A stretch of DNA of 64,000 nt. Source: Drosophila persimilis. Taxonomy: Eukaryota > Arthropoda > Insecta > Diptera > Drosophilidae. The position numbers and the translations under genes are program-made. Of this stretch, positions 22,556 to 34,240 are shown piece after piece; within the stretch, counting starts at the first letter, position 1, and the number at the start of each line of letters is the position of its first letter. A model generated the notes under the pieces. The model was not told the origin of the DNA. It saw only the letters and a list, made by a program, of their open reading frames with translations, and ran no database searches. The DNA lies in assembly GCF_003286085.1 (NCBI RefSeq), contig NW_020825289.1, positions 496,001-560,000 of the forward strand. Reading direction: 5' to 3'.

Positions 22556-25500
22556 ACAGGACTGGGCGATGTTGAGTTCAGCGCCATTTACTGCCCTCCC
22601 AGAGTCAGGATTGAGGAAAGACATTACTTCGACGCACTCCGTGCTTGCGGGCAAAGGTATTTGGTTGGTGGTGACTGGAATGCCCGACACTGGTTGTGGG
22701 GAGACACTTACAATTCCCCTAGGGGCGAGAGCTAGCGGAAGCCATCTCTGCCACTGGCGCGAAGATCCTTGCAACTGGATCACCAACCAGGTATCCATAT
22801 GTACTCAATCACACGCCGTCCTGCATAGACTTCGCAGTGCATCATGGTATTCCGGATTCAAGAGCAACAATAAGTCAGAGCTGGGATCTGAACTCCGACC
22901 ATCTGGCCCTAGTCATCAGCATTGACACAGATGGCATTATAGAAAATTCAAGCCCTCGTCTAATCACCAAGCACACTGATCTGCTCGCCTTTAGGCAACA
23001 TTTAGAGATTTTGATCCAACTGAACGTCACGCTAAACTCTGAGGAAGATATCGAGATGGCTGTGGATAACATCACAGAGAATATAAACATGGCTGCAGCT
23101 GCCTCAACGCCTTCGCATCAACCGACAAGCGCCGATAAGGAATAGTTCTTACAAGAGAGGCCAGAGAGCTTTTGTCACAAAAAAGGAGACTTCGAAGACG
23201 CGCAATCCGATCTCAAGACCCATAGGACCGAATTCTATGGAACCGGGCTGCCAAGCAACTTCGAAACACACTAAGAGAGCTTCGAAGCAACTTCTTTGAA
23301 CAAAAGCTTGCTTTCATGGATTTCCAGCATTACACCGTGGATGCTGGATATTCGCTTTGGAAGACCACTAAATCTCTTAAGAGACACCCGTTAAGACAGG
23401 TTCCTATCCGGTGTCCCAACGGCGATCTTGCCACAAACGAAGAAGAGCAGGCCAATTCGTTTGCACATCATTTAGAGGACAGGTTCACCCATTACCAATT
23501 CGCCACGGAGGCACAGTTCAGAGAGACCCAAGATGGTCTGCAAGCACCTCTACAAATGGCCTTATCCATTAAACCAGTCAGGGTTGAGGAGATTGTAGAA
23601 GTCATCAAGTCCCTACCGAGGAAGAAGGCTCCTGGCATTGACAGAGTGTGCAATTCCACACTGAAGGCATCACGTGTGATAATCTACATAGCGCTCATTT
23701 TTAACGCCATGTTAAGGGTGCAGTTTTCCCTTAGCAGTGGAAGATAGCAACAATCCTGATGATCCATATGCCTGGAAAACCGGAAGATGACCCTGAGTCG
23801 TATCGACCAATAATTCTCTTGTCTTCCTTATCAAAAGTCTGGGAAAGGCTTCTTGCCAATCGTCTTGGTGGCATCATCAAGGAATGCCGTATCTTGCCGG
23901 ATCATCAGTTTGGCTTTCGGGAGGGACACGGCACAGTGGTGCAAGTCCATAGATTGGCAAGGCACATCCTACAGGCCTTCGATAATCTAGAATACTGCAA
24001 TGCAGTCTTCATTGATATGCAGCAAGCATTCGATAGAGTTTGGCATATCGGCCTACTGAGTCTACTACGGAGTCCTACGATCATACTTGAAAGGACGTCA
24101 GTTTATGGTCAGGTGCAAGAACACCTATTCAACCCCTTGCCAAATGAGAGCTGGAGCTCCACAGGGCAGCGTCCTTGGCCCGCTGTTCTACTCTATTTAT
24201 ACCGCAGATCTACCCGCCCCAAGCGAGCACCATATGGAGGTTCCCCGTAAGGCTCTACTACTTACGCGGACGATATAGCACTGCTCTACAGCTCTAAATG
24301 CCGCCTTGAAGCAGCAGATGGACTCCAGGAGTACCTCCACTCTTTGGCAGCTTGGTGGAAGAGATGGAATCTAAAAGTCAACCCACTGAAGACCAGCAAT
24401 CCATGCTTCACCCTGAAAGCGCTCATAGACAACACCCCACCAATATGAAGTATGAAGACAGTATGAAGACTTTGGACCAACCAGAGCAAGCAAAGTATCT
24501 CGGTATCACCCTTGATAAGCGTCTTACTTTTGGTCCACACTTGAAAGCTACGGCTCGTAAATGTGGGCAAAGAATGCAGCAATTGCGGTGGCTGATGAAC
24601 AGAAGAAGCACCATGTCACTGAGTGCCAAAAGAGCAGTTTATGTACACTGTGTAGCCCCCATCTGGCTCTACGGCGTGCAGATTTGGGGTATAGCTGCAA
24701 AAACGAACTACAAACGGATACAGGTCCTGCAGAATCGCGCCATGCGGCAAATAACGAACTGCCTGGTACGTGCGAGGCTCCACCCTACATCGGGACTTGA
24801 ATCTGCATACAGTAGAGGAGCAGATTGGAAGGCACACCAGCAGATACAGTGACAGGCTGATTAGACACCGAAGTAAACTCGCGAGACGTTTACTACCTGC
24901 CAGACCTTTGAGGCGATTGAAGAGATTGGGCTTTGCCAAAACTTTTGGCCAACTATAAGTTTCCCCCCCAATAGTATAATATTACTTTTTTTTATTATTA
25001 CTATAGATTATACTATATTCTATCTATTTCTATAAGTCCTCTTGCATTAAGCAATAGGTTTGGTCTCCTGAATATTATTTACCTGTGTTGTTAAGATACG
25101 ATATATGCAATGTACGGATTCAACGCTTAATAACATCAATTTAAAAAAAAAAAGTGCCTACGCAGCGCCCGTCGACACGTTCTGACTGATTTTCTGTCTC
25201 TCTCGCACGCACTCTATGTCGTGTCGTTCAATATTAGCGGCGCCTGCCGGAGGAGAGCCATACTGACTAAGTATCGGGTATAAATGTAGAGTTTCGGTCT
25301 CCACAGCAACTCACACTGTTGTTCACTGTTTCTTTTTCACAGGTAAAAAACAAACGCTTTGTAGCTTAAGCTTATACAATATGTTATCGTCAACGTCAAC
25401 GCTGTCGTAGTAGAGTTGAGCCCTAAACCACGCAATAGAAAAAACAACAGCGTGCGGCAATGTTTTCGCTGCTACGAGTTCGACCACACCAAGAACATAT

Positions 25501-26745
25501 GCCTAAAGCAACCTGTGTTTGAAAGTTGCGCTGAGTTTGTCCATCTTTTGGCTCAGCTGGACAACAAATTCATCGTTGGAGGCGACTTGAATGCAAAGCA
25601 GAGGCATTGGTTCAGCTAAAAAGGGGGAGCCAGACTCACAAGCTCCTCAGCACAAGTAAACGCCCTCTTTCCTGGAATTTTTCGGGTACAAGTCGATCCC
25701 TGGTATCCTACTATCCCAGGGCTCCGTAAACAGCACGCCCTGAGCTTTGACTTCCTGCCACTGATCACGACGCTGTCAATGACCCCCCACCGATCCCAGC
25801 CAGAGCAAGGTTTCTTAGCCGGTCTCCAATATTGCCCTGATCAGAAAGACTCTGGACCTCAATATGGCAGTGAAATCAGTCGACGACATACATAGAGCGA
25901 TAGACATTCTCGTCTCCAAAGTAAGCGATGCTGCTGTAGCTTCCGCTCTTCCAATGGACTTCCAACTCAAAGCGGAGGACACGAGCAGGATCCTCCAGAG
26001 TCGACATAAGTAGAAAGCTCAAAAAGTTACCTTTGTAAACTAACCAGGAACCAGGGACAAACCACGCACCGACTTCCAAATAGGAAACGGGACGACTCCT
26101 GGACTTTGCGTAGAAGGGTTGAACCTGGAGTAGAGGTTCCAACCTTTCCAGTCTGCGTCAGCCTGTAACGCACTTTGGAATCAAGGAAGCCTGTCAAAAG
26201 ACTAAAAAGAAGAAGGCACCAGGTGGCGATTGCATCGACAACTGAGTGGCAGAGGCGTTACCGCATATGTCATTGCTATTCCTTGTCCTCAATCTTCAAT
26301 GCCGCACTATAGATAGACCACTTCCACCCCTTCCACTTCCACGCCTCTCATGTTAAACGAGATATCCCTAATTATACCCGATACTCAAAATGAGTATTGG
26401 GGTATATTAGATTTGTGGTAAAAGTGGATGTGTGTAACGTCCAGAAGGAATCGTTTCCGACCCCATAAAGTATATATATTCTTGATCAGCATCAATAGCC
26501 GAGTCGATTGAGCCCTGTCTGTCTGTCCGTCCGTCCGTCCGTCTGTCCGTCTGTCCGTCCCCTTCAGCGCCTAGTGCTCAAAGACTATAAGAGCTAGAGC
26601 AACGATGTTTTGGATCCAGACTTCTGTCATATGTCACTGCTACAAAAATATTTCAAAACTTTGCCCCGCCCACTTCCGCTCCCACAAAGGGCGAAAATCT
26701 GTGGCATCCACAATTTTAAAGATACGAGAAAACCACACATACCGC
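22556..26745 (+). repeat. Tandem unit 2
   Basis: This is the longest unit. It has the 22-bp block missing from unit 1, one extra A in the poly(A) run near 25142, and one extra GTCC in the DINE microsatellite. A private substitution gives GAGAGCTTCGAAGC at 23275, where units 1 and 3 have GAGAACTTCG. All jockey frame breaks of unit 1 are retained. Confidence 0.9.
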
Positions 26746-29700
26746 ACAGGACTGGGCGATGTTGAGTTCAGCGCCATTTACTGCCCTCCCAGAGTCAGGA
26801 TTGAGGAAAGACATTACTTCGACGCACTCCGTGCTTGCGGGCAAAGGTATTTGGTTGGTGGTGACTGGAATGCCCGACACTGGTTGTGGGGAGACACTTA
26901 CAATTCCCCTAGGGGCGAGAGCTAGCGGAAGCCATCTCTGCCACTGGCGCGAAGATCCTTGCAACTGGATCACCAACCAGGTATCCATATGTACTCAATC
27001 ACACGCCGTCCTGCATAGACTTCGCAGTGCATCATGGTATTCCGGATTCAAGAGCAACAATAAGTCAGAGCTGGGATCTGAACTCCGACCATCTGGCCCT
27101 AGTCATCAGCATTGACACAGATGGCATTATAGAAAATTCAAGCCCTCGTCTAATCACCAAGCACACTGATCTGCTCGCCTTTAGGCAACATTTAGAGATT
27201 TTGATCCAACTGAACGTCACGCTAAACTCTGAGGAAGATATCGAGATGGCTGTGGATAACATCACAGAGAATATAAACATGGCTGCAGCTGCCTCAACGC
27301 CTTCGCATCAACCGACAAGCGCCGATAAGGAATAGTTCTTACAAGAGAGGCCAGAGAGCTTTTGTCACAAAAAAGGAGACTTCGAAGACGCGCAATCCGA
27401 TCTCAAGACCCATAGGACCGAATTCTATGGAACCGGGCTGCCAAGCAACTTCGAAACACACTAAGAGAACTTCGAAGCAACTTCTTTGAACAAAAGCTTG
27501 CTTTCATGGATTTCCAGCATTACACCGTGGATGCTGGATATTCGCTTTGGAAGACCACTAAATCTCTTAAGAGACACCCGTTAAGACAGGTTCCTATCCG
27601 GTGTCCCAACGGCGATCTTGCCACAAACGAAGAAGAGCAGGCCAATTCGTTTGCACATCATTTAGAGGACAGGTTCACCCATTACCAATTCCCACGGAGG
27701 CACAGTTCAGAGAGACCCAAGATGGTCTGCAAGCACCTCTACAAATGGCCTTATCCATTAAACCAGTCAGGGTTGAGGAGATTGTAGAAGTCATCAAGTC
27801 CCTACCGAGGAAGAAGGCTCCTGGCATTGACAGAGTGTGCAATTCCACACTGAAGGCATCACGTGTGATAATCTACATAGCGCTCATTTTTAACGCCATG
27901 TTAAGGGTGCAGTTTTCCCTTAGCAGTGGAAGATAGCAACAATCCTGATGATCCATATGCCTGGAAAACCGGAAGATGACCCTGAGTCGTATCGACCAAT
28001 AATTCTCTTGTCTTCCTTATCAAAAGTCTGGGAAAGGCTTCTTGCCAATCGTCTTGGTGGCATCATCAAGGAATGCCGTATCTTGCCGGATCATCAGTTT
28101 GGCTTTCGGGAGGGACACGGCACAGTGGAGCAAGTCCATAGATTGGCAAGGCACATCCTACAGGCCTTCGATAATCTAGAATACTGCAATGCAGTCTTCA
28201 TTGATATGCAGCAAGCATTCGATAGAGTTTGGCATATCGGCCTACTGAGTCTACTACGGAGTCCTACGATCATACTTGAAAGGACGTCAGTTTATGGTCA
28301 GGTGCAAGAACACCTATTCAACCCCTTGCCAAATGAGAGCTGGAGCTCCACAGGGCAGCGTCCTTGGCCCGCTGTTCTACTCTATACCGCAGATCTACCC
28401 GCCCCAAGCGAGCACCATATGGAGGTTCCCCGTAAGGCTCTACTACTTACGCGGACGATATAGCACTGCTCTACAGCTCTAAATGCCGCCTTGAAGCAGC
28501 AGATGGACTCCAGGAGTACCTCCACTCTTTGGCAGCTTGGTGGAAGAGATGGAATCTAAAAGTCAACCCACTGAAGACCAGCAATCCATGCTTCACCCTG
28601 AAAGCGCTCATAGACAACACCCCACCAATATGAAGTATGAAGACAGTATGAAGACTTTGGACCAACCAGAGCAAGCAAAGTATCTCGGTATCACCCTTGA
28701 TAAGCGTCTTACTTTTGGTCCACACTTGAAAGCTACGGCTCGTAAATGTGGGCAAAGAATGCAGCAATTGCGGTGGCTGATGAACAGAAGAAGCACCATG
28801 TCACTGAGTGCCAAAAGAGCAGTTTATGTACACTGTGTAGCCCCCATCTGGCTCTACGGCGTGCAGATTTGGGGTATAGCTGCAAAAACGAACTACAAAC
28901 GGATACAGGTCCTGCAGAATCGCGCCATGCGGCAAATAACGAACTGCCTGGTACGTGCGAGGCTCCACCCTACATCGGGACTTGAATCTGCATACAGTAG
29001 AGGAGCAGATTGGAAGGCACACCAGCAGATACAGTGACAGGCTGATTAGACACCGAAGTAAACTCGCGAGACGTTTACTACCTGCCAGACCTTTGAGGCG
29101 ATTGAAGAGATTGGGCTTTGCCAAAACTTTTGGCCAACTATAAGTTTCCCCCCCAATAGTATAATATTACTTTTTTTTATTATTACTATAGATTATACTA
29201 TATTCTATCTATTTCTATAAGTCCTCTTGCATTAAGCAATAGGTTTGGTCTCCTGAATATTATTTACCTGTGTTGTTAAGATACGATATATGCAATGTAC
29301 GGATTCAACGCTTAATAACATCAATTTAAAAAAAAAAGTGCCTACGCAGCGCCCGTCGACACGTTCTGACTGATTTTCTGTCTCTCTCGCACGCACTCTA
29401 TGTCGTGTCGTTCAATATTAGCGGCGCCTGCCGGAGGAGAGCCATACTGACTAAGTATCGGGTATAAATGTAGAGTTTCGGTCTCCACAGCAACTCACAC
29501 TGTTGTTCACTGTTTCTTTTTCACAGGTAAAAAACAAACGCTTTGTAGCTTAAGCTTATACAATATGTTATCGTCAACGTCAACGCTGTCGTAGTAGAGT
29601 TGAGCCCTAAACCACGCAATAGAAAAAACAACAGCGTGCGGCAATGTTTTCGCTGCTACGAGTTCGACCACACCAAGAACATATGCCTAAAGCAACCTGT

Positions 29701-30915
29701 GTTTGAAAGTTGCGCTGAGTTTGTCCATCTTTTGGCTCAGCTGGACAACAAATTCATCGTTGGAGGCGACTTGAATGCAAAGCAGAGGCATTGGTTCAGC
29801 TAAAAAGGGGGAGCCAGACTCACAAGCTCCTCAGCACAAGTAAACGCCCTCTTTCCTGGAATTTTTCGGGTACAAGTCGATCCCTGGTATCCTACTATCC
29901 CAGGGCTCCGTAAACAGCACGCCCTGAGCTTTGACTTCCTGCCACTGATCACGACGCTGTCAATGACCCCCCACCGATCCCAGCCAGAGCAAGGTTTCTT
30001 AGCCGGTCTCCAATATTGCCCTGATCAGAAAGACTCTGGACCTCAATATGGCAGTGAAATCAGTCGACGACATACATAGAGCGATAGACATTCTCGTCTC
30101 CAAAGTAAGCGATGCTGCTGTAGCTTCCGCTCTTCCAATGGACTTCCAACTCAAAGCGGAGGACACGAGCAGGATCCTCCAGAGTCGACATAAGTAGAAA
30201 GCTCAAAAAGTTACCTTTGTAAACTAACCAGGAACCAGGGACAAACCACGCACCGACTTCCAAATAGGAAACGGGACGACTCCTGGACTTTGCGTAGAAG
30301 GGTTGAACCTGGAGTAGAGGTTCCAACCTTTCCAGTCTGCGTCAGCCTGTAACGCACTTTGGAATCAAGGAAGCCTGTCAAAAGACTAAAAAGAAGAAGG
30401 CACCAGGTGGCGATTGCATCGACAACTGAGTGGCAGAGGCGTTACCGCATATGTCATTGCTATTCCTTGTCCTCAATCTTCAATGCCGCACTATAGATAG
30501 ACCACTTCCACCCCTTCCACTTCCACGCCTCTCATGTCAAACGAGATATCCCTAATTATACCCGATACTCAAAATGAGTATTGGGGTATATTAGATTTGT
30601 GGTAAAAGTGGATGTGTGTAACGTCCAGAAGGAATCGTTTCCGACCCCATAAAGTATATATATTCTTGATCAGCATCAATAGCCGAGTCGATTGAGCCCT
30701 GTCTGTCTGTCCGTCCGTCCGTCTGTCCGTCTGTCCGTCCCCTTCAGCGCCTAGTGCTCAAAGACTATAAGAGCTAGAGCAACGATGTTTTGGATCCAGA
30801 CTTCTGTCATATGTCACTGCTACAAAAATATTTCAAAACTTTGCCCCGCCCACTTCCGCTCCCACAAAGGGCGAAAATCTGTGGCATCCACAATTTTAAA
30901 GATACGAGAAAACCA
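26746..30915 (+). repeat. Tandem unit 3
   Basis: Private changes are a 1-bp loss at 27690 (CAATTCCCACGG for CAATTCGCCACGG), a 4-bp loss at 28384 (CTCTATACCGC for CTCTATTTATACCGC) and GTGGAGCAAG at 28126 for GTGGTGCAAG. It runs without a junction into the full DINE sequence at 30916, so it preserves the original downstream boundary. Confidence 0.9.
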
Positions 30916-31652
30916 AAAACGCAGAATCGTAGAGAATGACGATATCTTTTATCTGAATTGGATCGTATTATTATTATAGCCAGCATCAAGAAAACAATTT
31001 CATTTTTTCTCGCCCTGTCTCTCTCTAACACACACGTAGCATAGGCGGCTTTCCTTAGAGTAAAACATTAGCGCCTAGATCTCAGAGACTATAAAAGCTA
31101 GAGCAACCAAATTTGGTATCCACACTCCTAATATATCGGACCGAGACGAGTTTGTTTCAAAATTTCGCCACACCCCCTTCCGCCCCCGCAAAGGATGCAA
31201 ATCTGGGGATATTCACAAATCTCAGAGACTATTAAAGCTAGAGTAACCAAATTTGGTATCCGCACTTCTGTTAGATCTCACTATAAAACCTTTATCTCAA
31301 AATTTCGCACCACCCCCTTCCGCCCACACAAAGGACGAAAATCTGTTGCATCCACAATATTGCAGATTTGAGAAAACTAAAAACGCAGAATCATAGATAA
31401 CGACCATATCTATCAGATTGCTGAATCTGGATCAGATCAGATCATTTTTATAGCCAAAGGAAACAAATCAATTTGCAGTGGCTACGCAGCGCGTGACGTC
31501 ACGCTCAGACTGATTTTCTGTCTCTCTCGCACGCACTCTTTGTCGTGTCGTTTAATATTAGCGGCGCTGCCGGAGGAGAGCCATACTGACTTAGTATCGG
31601 GTATAACTGTAGAGTTGCGGTGTCCGCAGCAACTCACAACGTTCCCCCTCGT
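30556..31652 (+). mobile_element. DINE-like repeat, full-length copy
   Basis: The best full copy in the window: it starts TTATACCCGATACTC, passes the GTCC-rich microsatellite and the repeated CTCAGAGACTAT blocks, and ends GCAACTCACAACGTTCCCCC. It serves as the reference for orientation and order of the partial copies. It carries no coding capacity. Confidence 0.75.
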
Positions 31653-32307
31653 TTTTTCTCGCCCTGTCTCTCTCTAACACACACGTAGCATAGGCGGCTT
31701 TGCTTAGAGTAAAACATTAGCGCCTAGATCTCAGAGACTATAAAAGCTAGTGCAACCAAATTTGGTATCCACACTCCTAATATATCGGACCGAGACGAGT
31801 TTGTTTCAAAATTTCGCCACACCCCCTTCCGCCTCCGCAAAGGATGCAAATCTGAGGGTATCCACAAATCTCAGAGACTATTAACGCTAGAGTAACCAAA
31901 TTTAATATCCGCTCTCCTGTTAGATCTCACTATAAAACGTATATCTCAAAATTTCGCCCCACCCCCTTCCGCCCCCACAAAGGACGAAAATCTGTTGCAT
32001 CCACAATATTGCAGATTTGAGAAAACTAAAAACGCAGAATCATAGATAATGACCATACCTATCAGATTGCTGAATCTGGATCAGATCAGATCATTTTTAT
32101 AGCCAAAAGGAACAAATCAATTTGCAGTGGCTACGCAGCGCCTGACGTCACGCTCAGACTGATTTTCTGTCTCTCTCGCACGCACTCTTTGTCGTGTCGT
32201 TTAATATTAGACGCCGCCTGCCGGAGGAGAGCCATACTGACTTAGTATCGGGTATAACCGTAGAGTTGCGGTGTCCGCAGCAACTCACAACGTTCCCCCT
32301 CGTTTTT
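31653..32307 (+). repeat. Partial tandem duplicate of the DINE 3' half
   Basis: From TTTTTCTCGCCCTGTCTCTC onward the sequence repeats 31000-31650 almost base for base and ends again in ACGTTCCCCCTCG at about 32300. The join replaces the DINE end, so the 3' half is present twice in tandem with about a 650-bp period. Confidence 0.85.
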
Positions 32308-32309
32308 AA

Positions 32310-34240
32310 TTTGGGCTTAGGCTCAGACAGGGCACCTCGCAACAGCGCCGTCAGGAGGATGTTGAGGCTTCGATGTTGTAGAAGGGAGTCGACGGATGTC
32401 GCTGGGGTACCTACCACGGGGCGGCTCTCGGGAAAACGACGTCGGCGTTCAGCTTGGGACGCTGCAGTCGTAGACGATGTTGTTGCGGTTTACACGACCG
32501 ATCGGCTGACGGCACGCCGGCAGGCCAAGCGTGCTGGACGACGAAACGAGCGTATGTTGAGTGGCATGTGGTGGTTTTTGCCACACACCCTGCACAGCCC
32601 ACCATTGCGACAATCCATGCCAGAGTGTTGTTAAGCCATGCAGTTCCCGCAATACTACGAGCTAATCCCTCGATCACGACGGCTTGGCGTGTAAAAGGCA
32701 CATTTAGAACATTGGAAATTGACACGTCGTTACATGGTCTGATGAGGCCATGTTGGTTTAAGGTAGTCTGGAATTTCTACTTCAAAAGGATACAATTTGA
32801 TTTGCCATGCTAGATACTGGGCCTGTGAGTACCTAGCCGATAACTGTTTCTTGTCCGAGGAGAGATCCACATATGTTGGTCTGCAAGCCGCTAGCAGGAC
32901 GGATGGTGGCAGATCAGTTCCAGAGGATCGATTGGAGAGCTCTCGAAAAATGTAGGACCCGCCCATGGAAGCCTCGTCAAGTCTCTTTATGCGCTTGGCA
33001 CTCGTAGATTTAGCTCGGGCCACGCTGAGGAATTTTGTACCGTTTTGGAGTTCGCTGGAGTTTGCTGGGTTGCTACGGTATACAAGCGTTTGGTGCCGAT
33101 CTCCACAAGTGATGCAATTGTGGGTGCTTTGGCATTCTCGTATCTGGTGGCCTCTTTGAAAGCAGCTCAAGCAAAGCAGCTTTGGCTTAATGTAATTGGA
33201 GCGGGCATTTGAAGGAAGTGAGGGCATAAACGGATTGGATGATTCTCTTTGGAGCAGAGATCACACGTGATCCTCTTTTGAGTCACTGTGGCCTCGAACG
33301 AGTGAACCATCCTAGGATAAGGATTTCCTTATCGCTCGGAGCGGGTGATTGTCGTGAGGCACTTGTGGACGGCCCTCTGAAGCTCTTTTAGCGCTGTTGC
33401 TGACTCGGAACGGATTTGGGGCAGACTGAAAAGGATCTTACTGCTGCGCTCCCTCACGTAGGGCGTTCCATGCGGACTCGAAACCTTCGTTCGTGAGTGG
33501 AGCCTGTGCCACTATATCGTGGACCTCACCGCTCGTTTTTTTTTTGTTGAGATGGAACAGTCTTTCCACTGGAGCCAGCCTCAGGTGTTTTATATAAATG
33601 GCGGTGAACAGGTCTCGGAACGTGAGCCAATGCTGGTAGACCCCGCTGAAAACTTTAGTGTCGCATAGAGGGAGGCGGCAATCTCCGGTAGTCGTCACTT
33701 GAACGGCCAGTTGCGGCGTGTAAGGGTAAGTCGCGGGCTCGAGCTGATCGTTCGGTTCGGTTATCGTTCATCCCTTGGACATCAGCTACACCCTCTCGAT
33801 CCGCCATCTCCACGGAACAGGCCTCGAACTCCGCGTCCACCTTCGCCCACAGGCTTCGGAGTTGATCTTGATGGACATGGGAGAGCGAGCGGGTTGGTGT
33901 ACTTTTGGTCGAAGCGGGCTAGTCTGCTTGCAGCCTAGGCAAGCACTTAGACCGTGCGGAACTGACTGCCGGTTGGACCATAGTGCTAGGAACCGTGCGA
34001 GGGACTACCGAGGGGAGCAACAAGGCCTCGAAAGCAGGTGGTCTGACAGCCCTGGATGTGTTCGGGTCTCGTTCAACTGGTGCCGGACGGGAAGATGTCG
34101 GCGTAGTGACTGAATTACGAACCGTGGATATGTAGTTTTGGTGGAATTTATTGCGAGTATTTATCGTATAATGTGGCCGGAATGTATAGATATAAATACT
34201 ACGATCAATGAGGAAATGTTCATCCAAGAACGAACATTTA
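32310..34240 (-). mobile_element. BEL/Pao retrotransposon fragment with gag region
   Basis: Minus-strand frames give a BEL-type gag. At 33698-33438: CDTKVFSGVYQHWLTFRD, LAPVERLFHLN and AQAPLTNEGFESAW, the DUF1759 pattern. At 33227-32730: the knuckle pair CLSCFQRGHQIREC and CITCGDRHQTLVY, typical of BEL gag C-termini. The two parts are in different frames with about 200 bp of decayed sequence between them. No pol is attached on the 3' side, where the element meets the DINE. Upstream of 33840 lies a probable leader; I could not find an LTR or primer-binding site with confidence. Confidence 0.7.

Larger units (their letters stand above)
18393..30915. repeat. Tandem triplication, three units of about 4.16-4.19 kb
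   Basis: The motif GGGCGATGTTGAG recurs at 18401, 22564 and 26754, and GATACGAGAA at 22531, 26721 and 30901, giving unit lengths of 4163, 4190 and 4180. Each unit consists of the distal half of jockey ORF2, the poly(A) junction, the DINE 3' part, a second retroelement fragment and the DINE 5' part. Only the first unit is preceded by the jockey 5' half, and only the third is followed by the rest of the DINE. This order shows a head-to-tail duplication after the insertions. Units are nearly identical but carry private indels. Confidence 0.95.

Noticed and set aside
22415..22735. 106-codon frame starting MFWIQTSV
   Set aside because: It spans the tandem junction: DINE sequence fused by chance to the jockey endonuclease frame.
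18393..30915. Direct repeats read as a CRISPR-like or phage-defence array
   Set aside because: The repeat units are 4.2 kb of transposon sequence in a eukaryotic intron; there are no short repeats with variable spacers.
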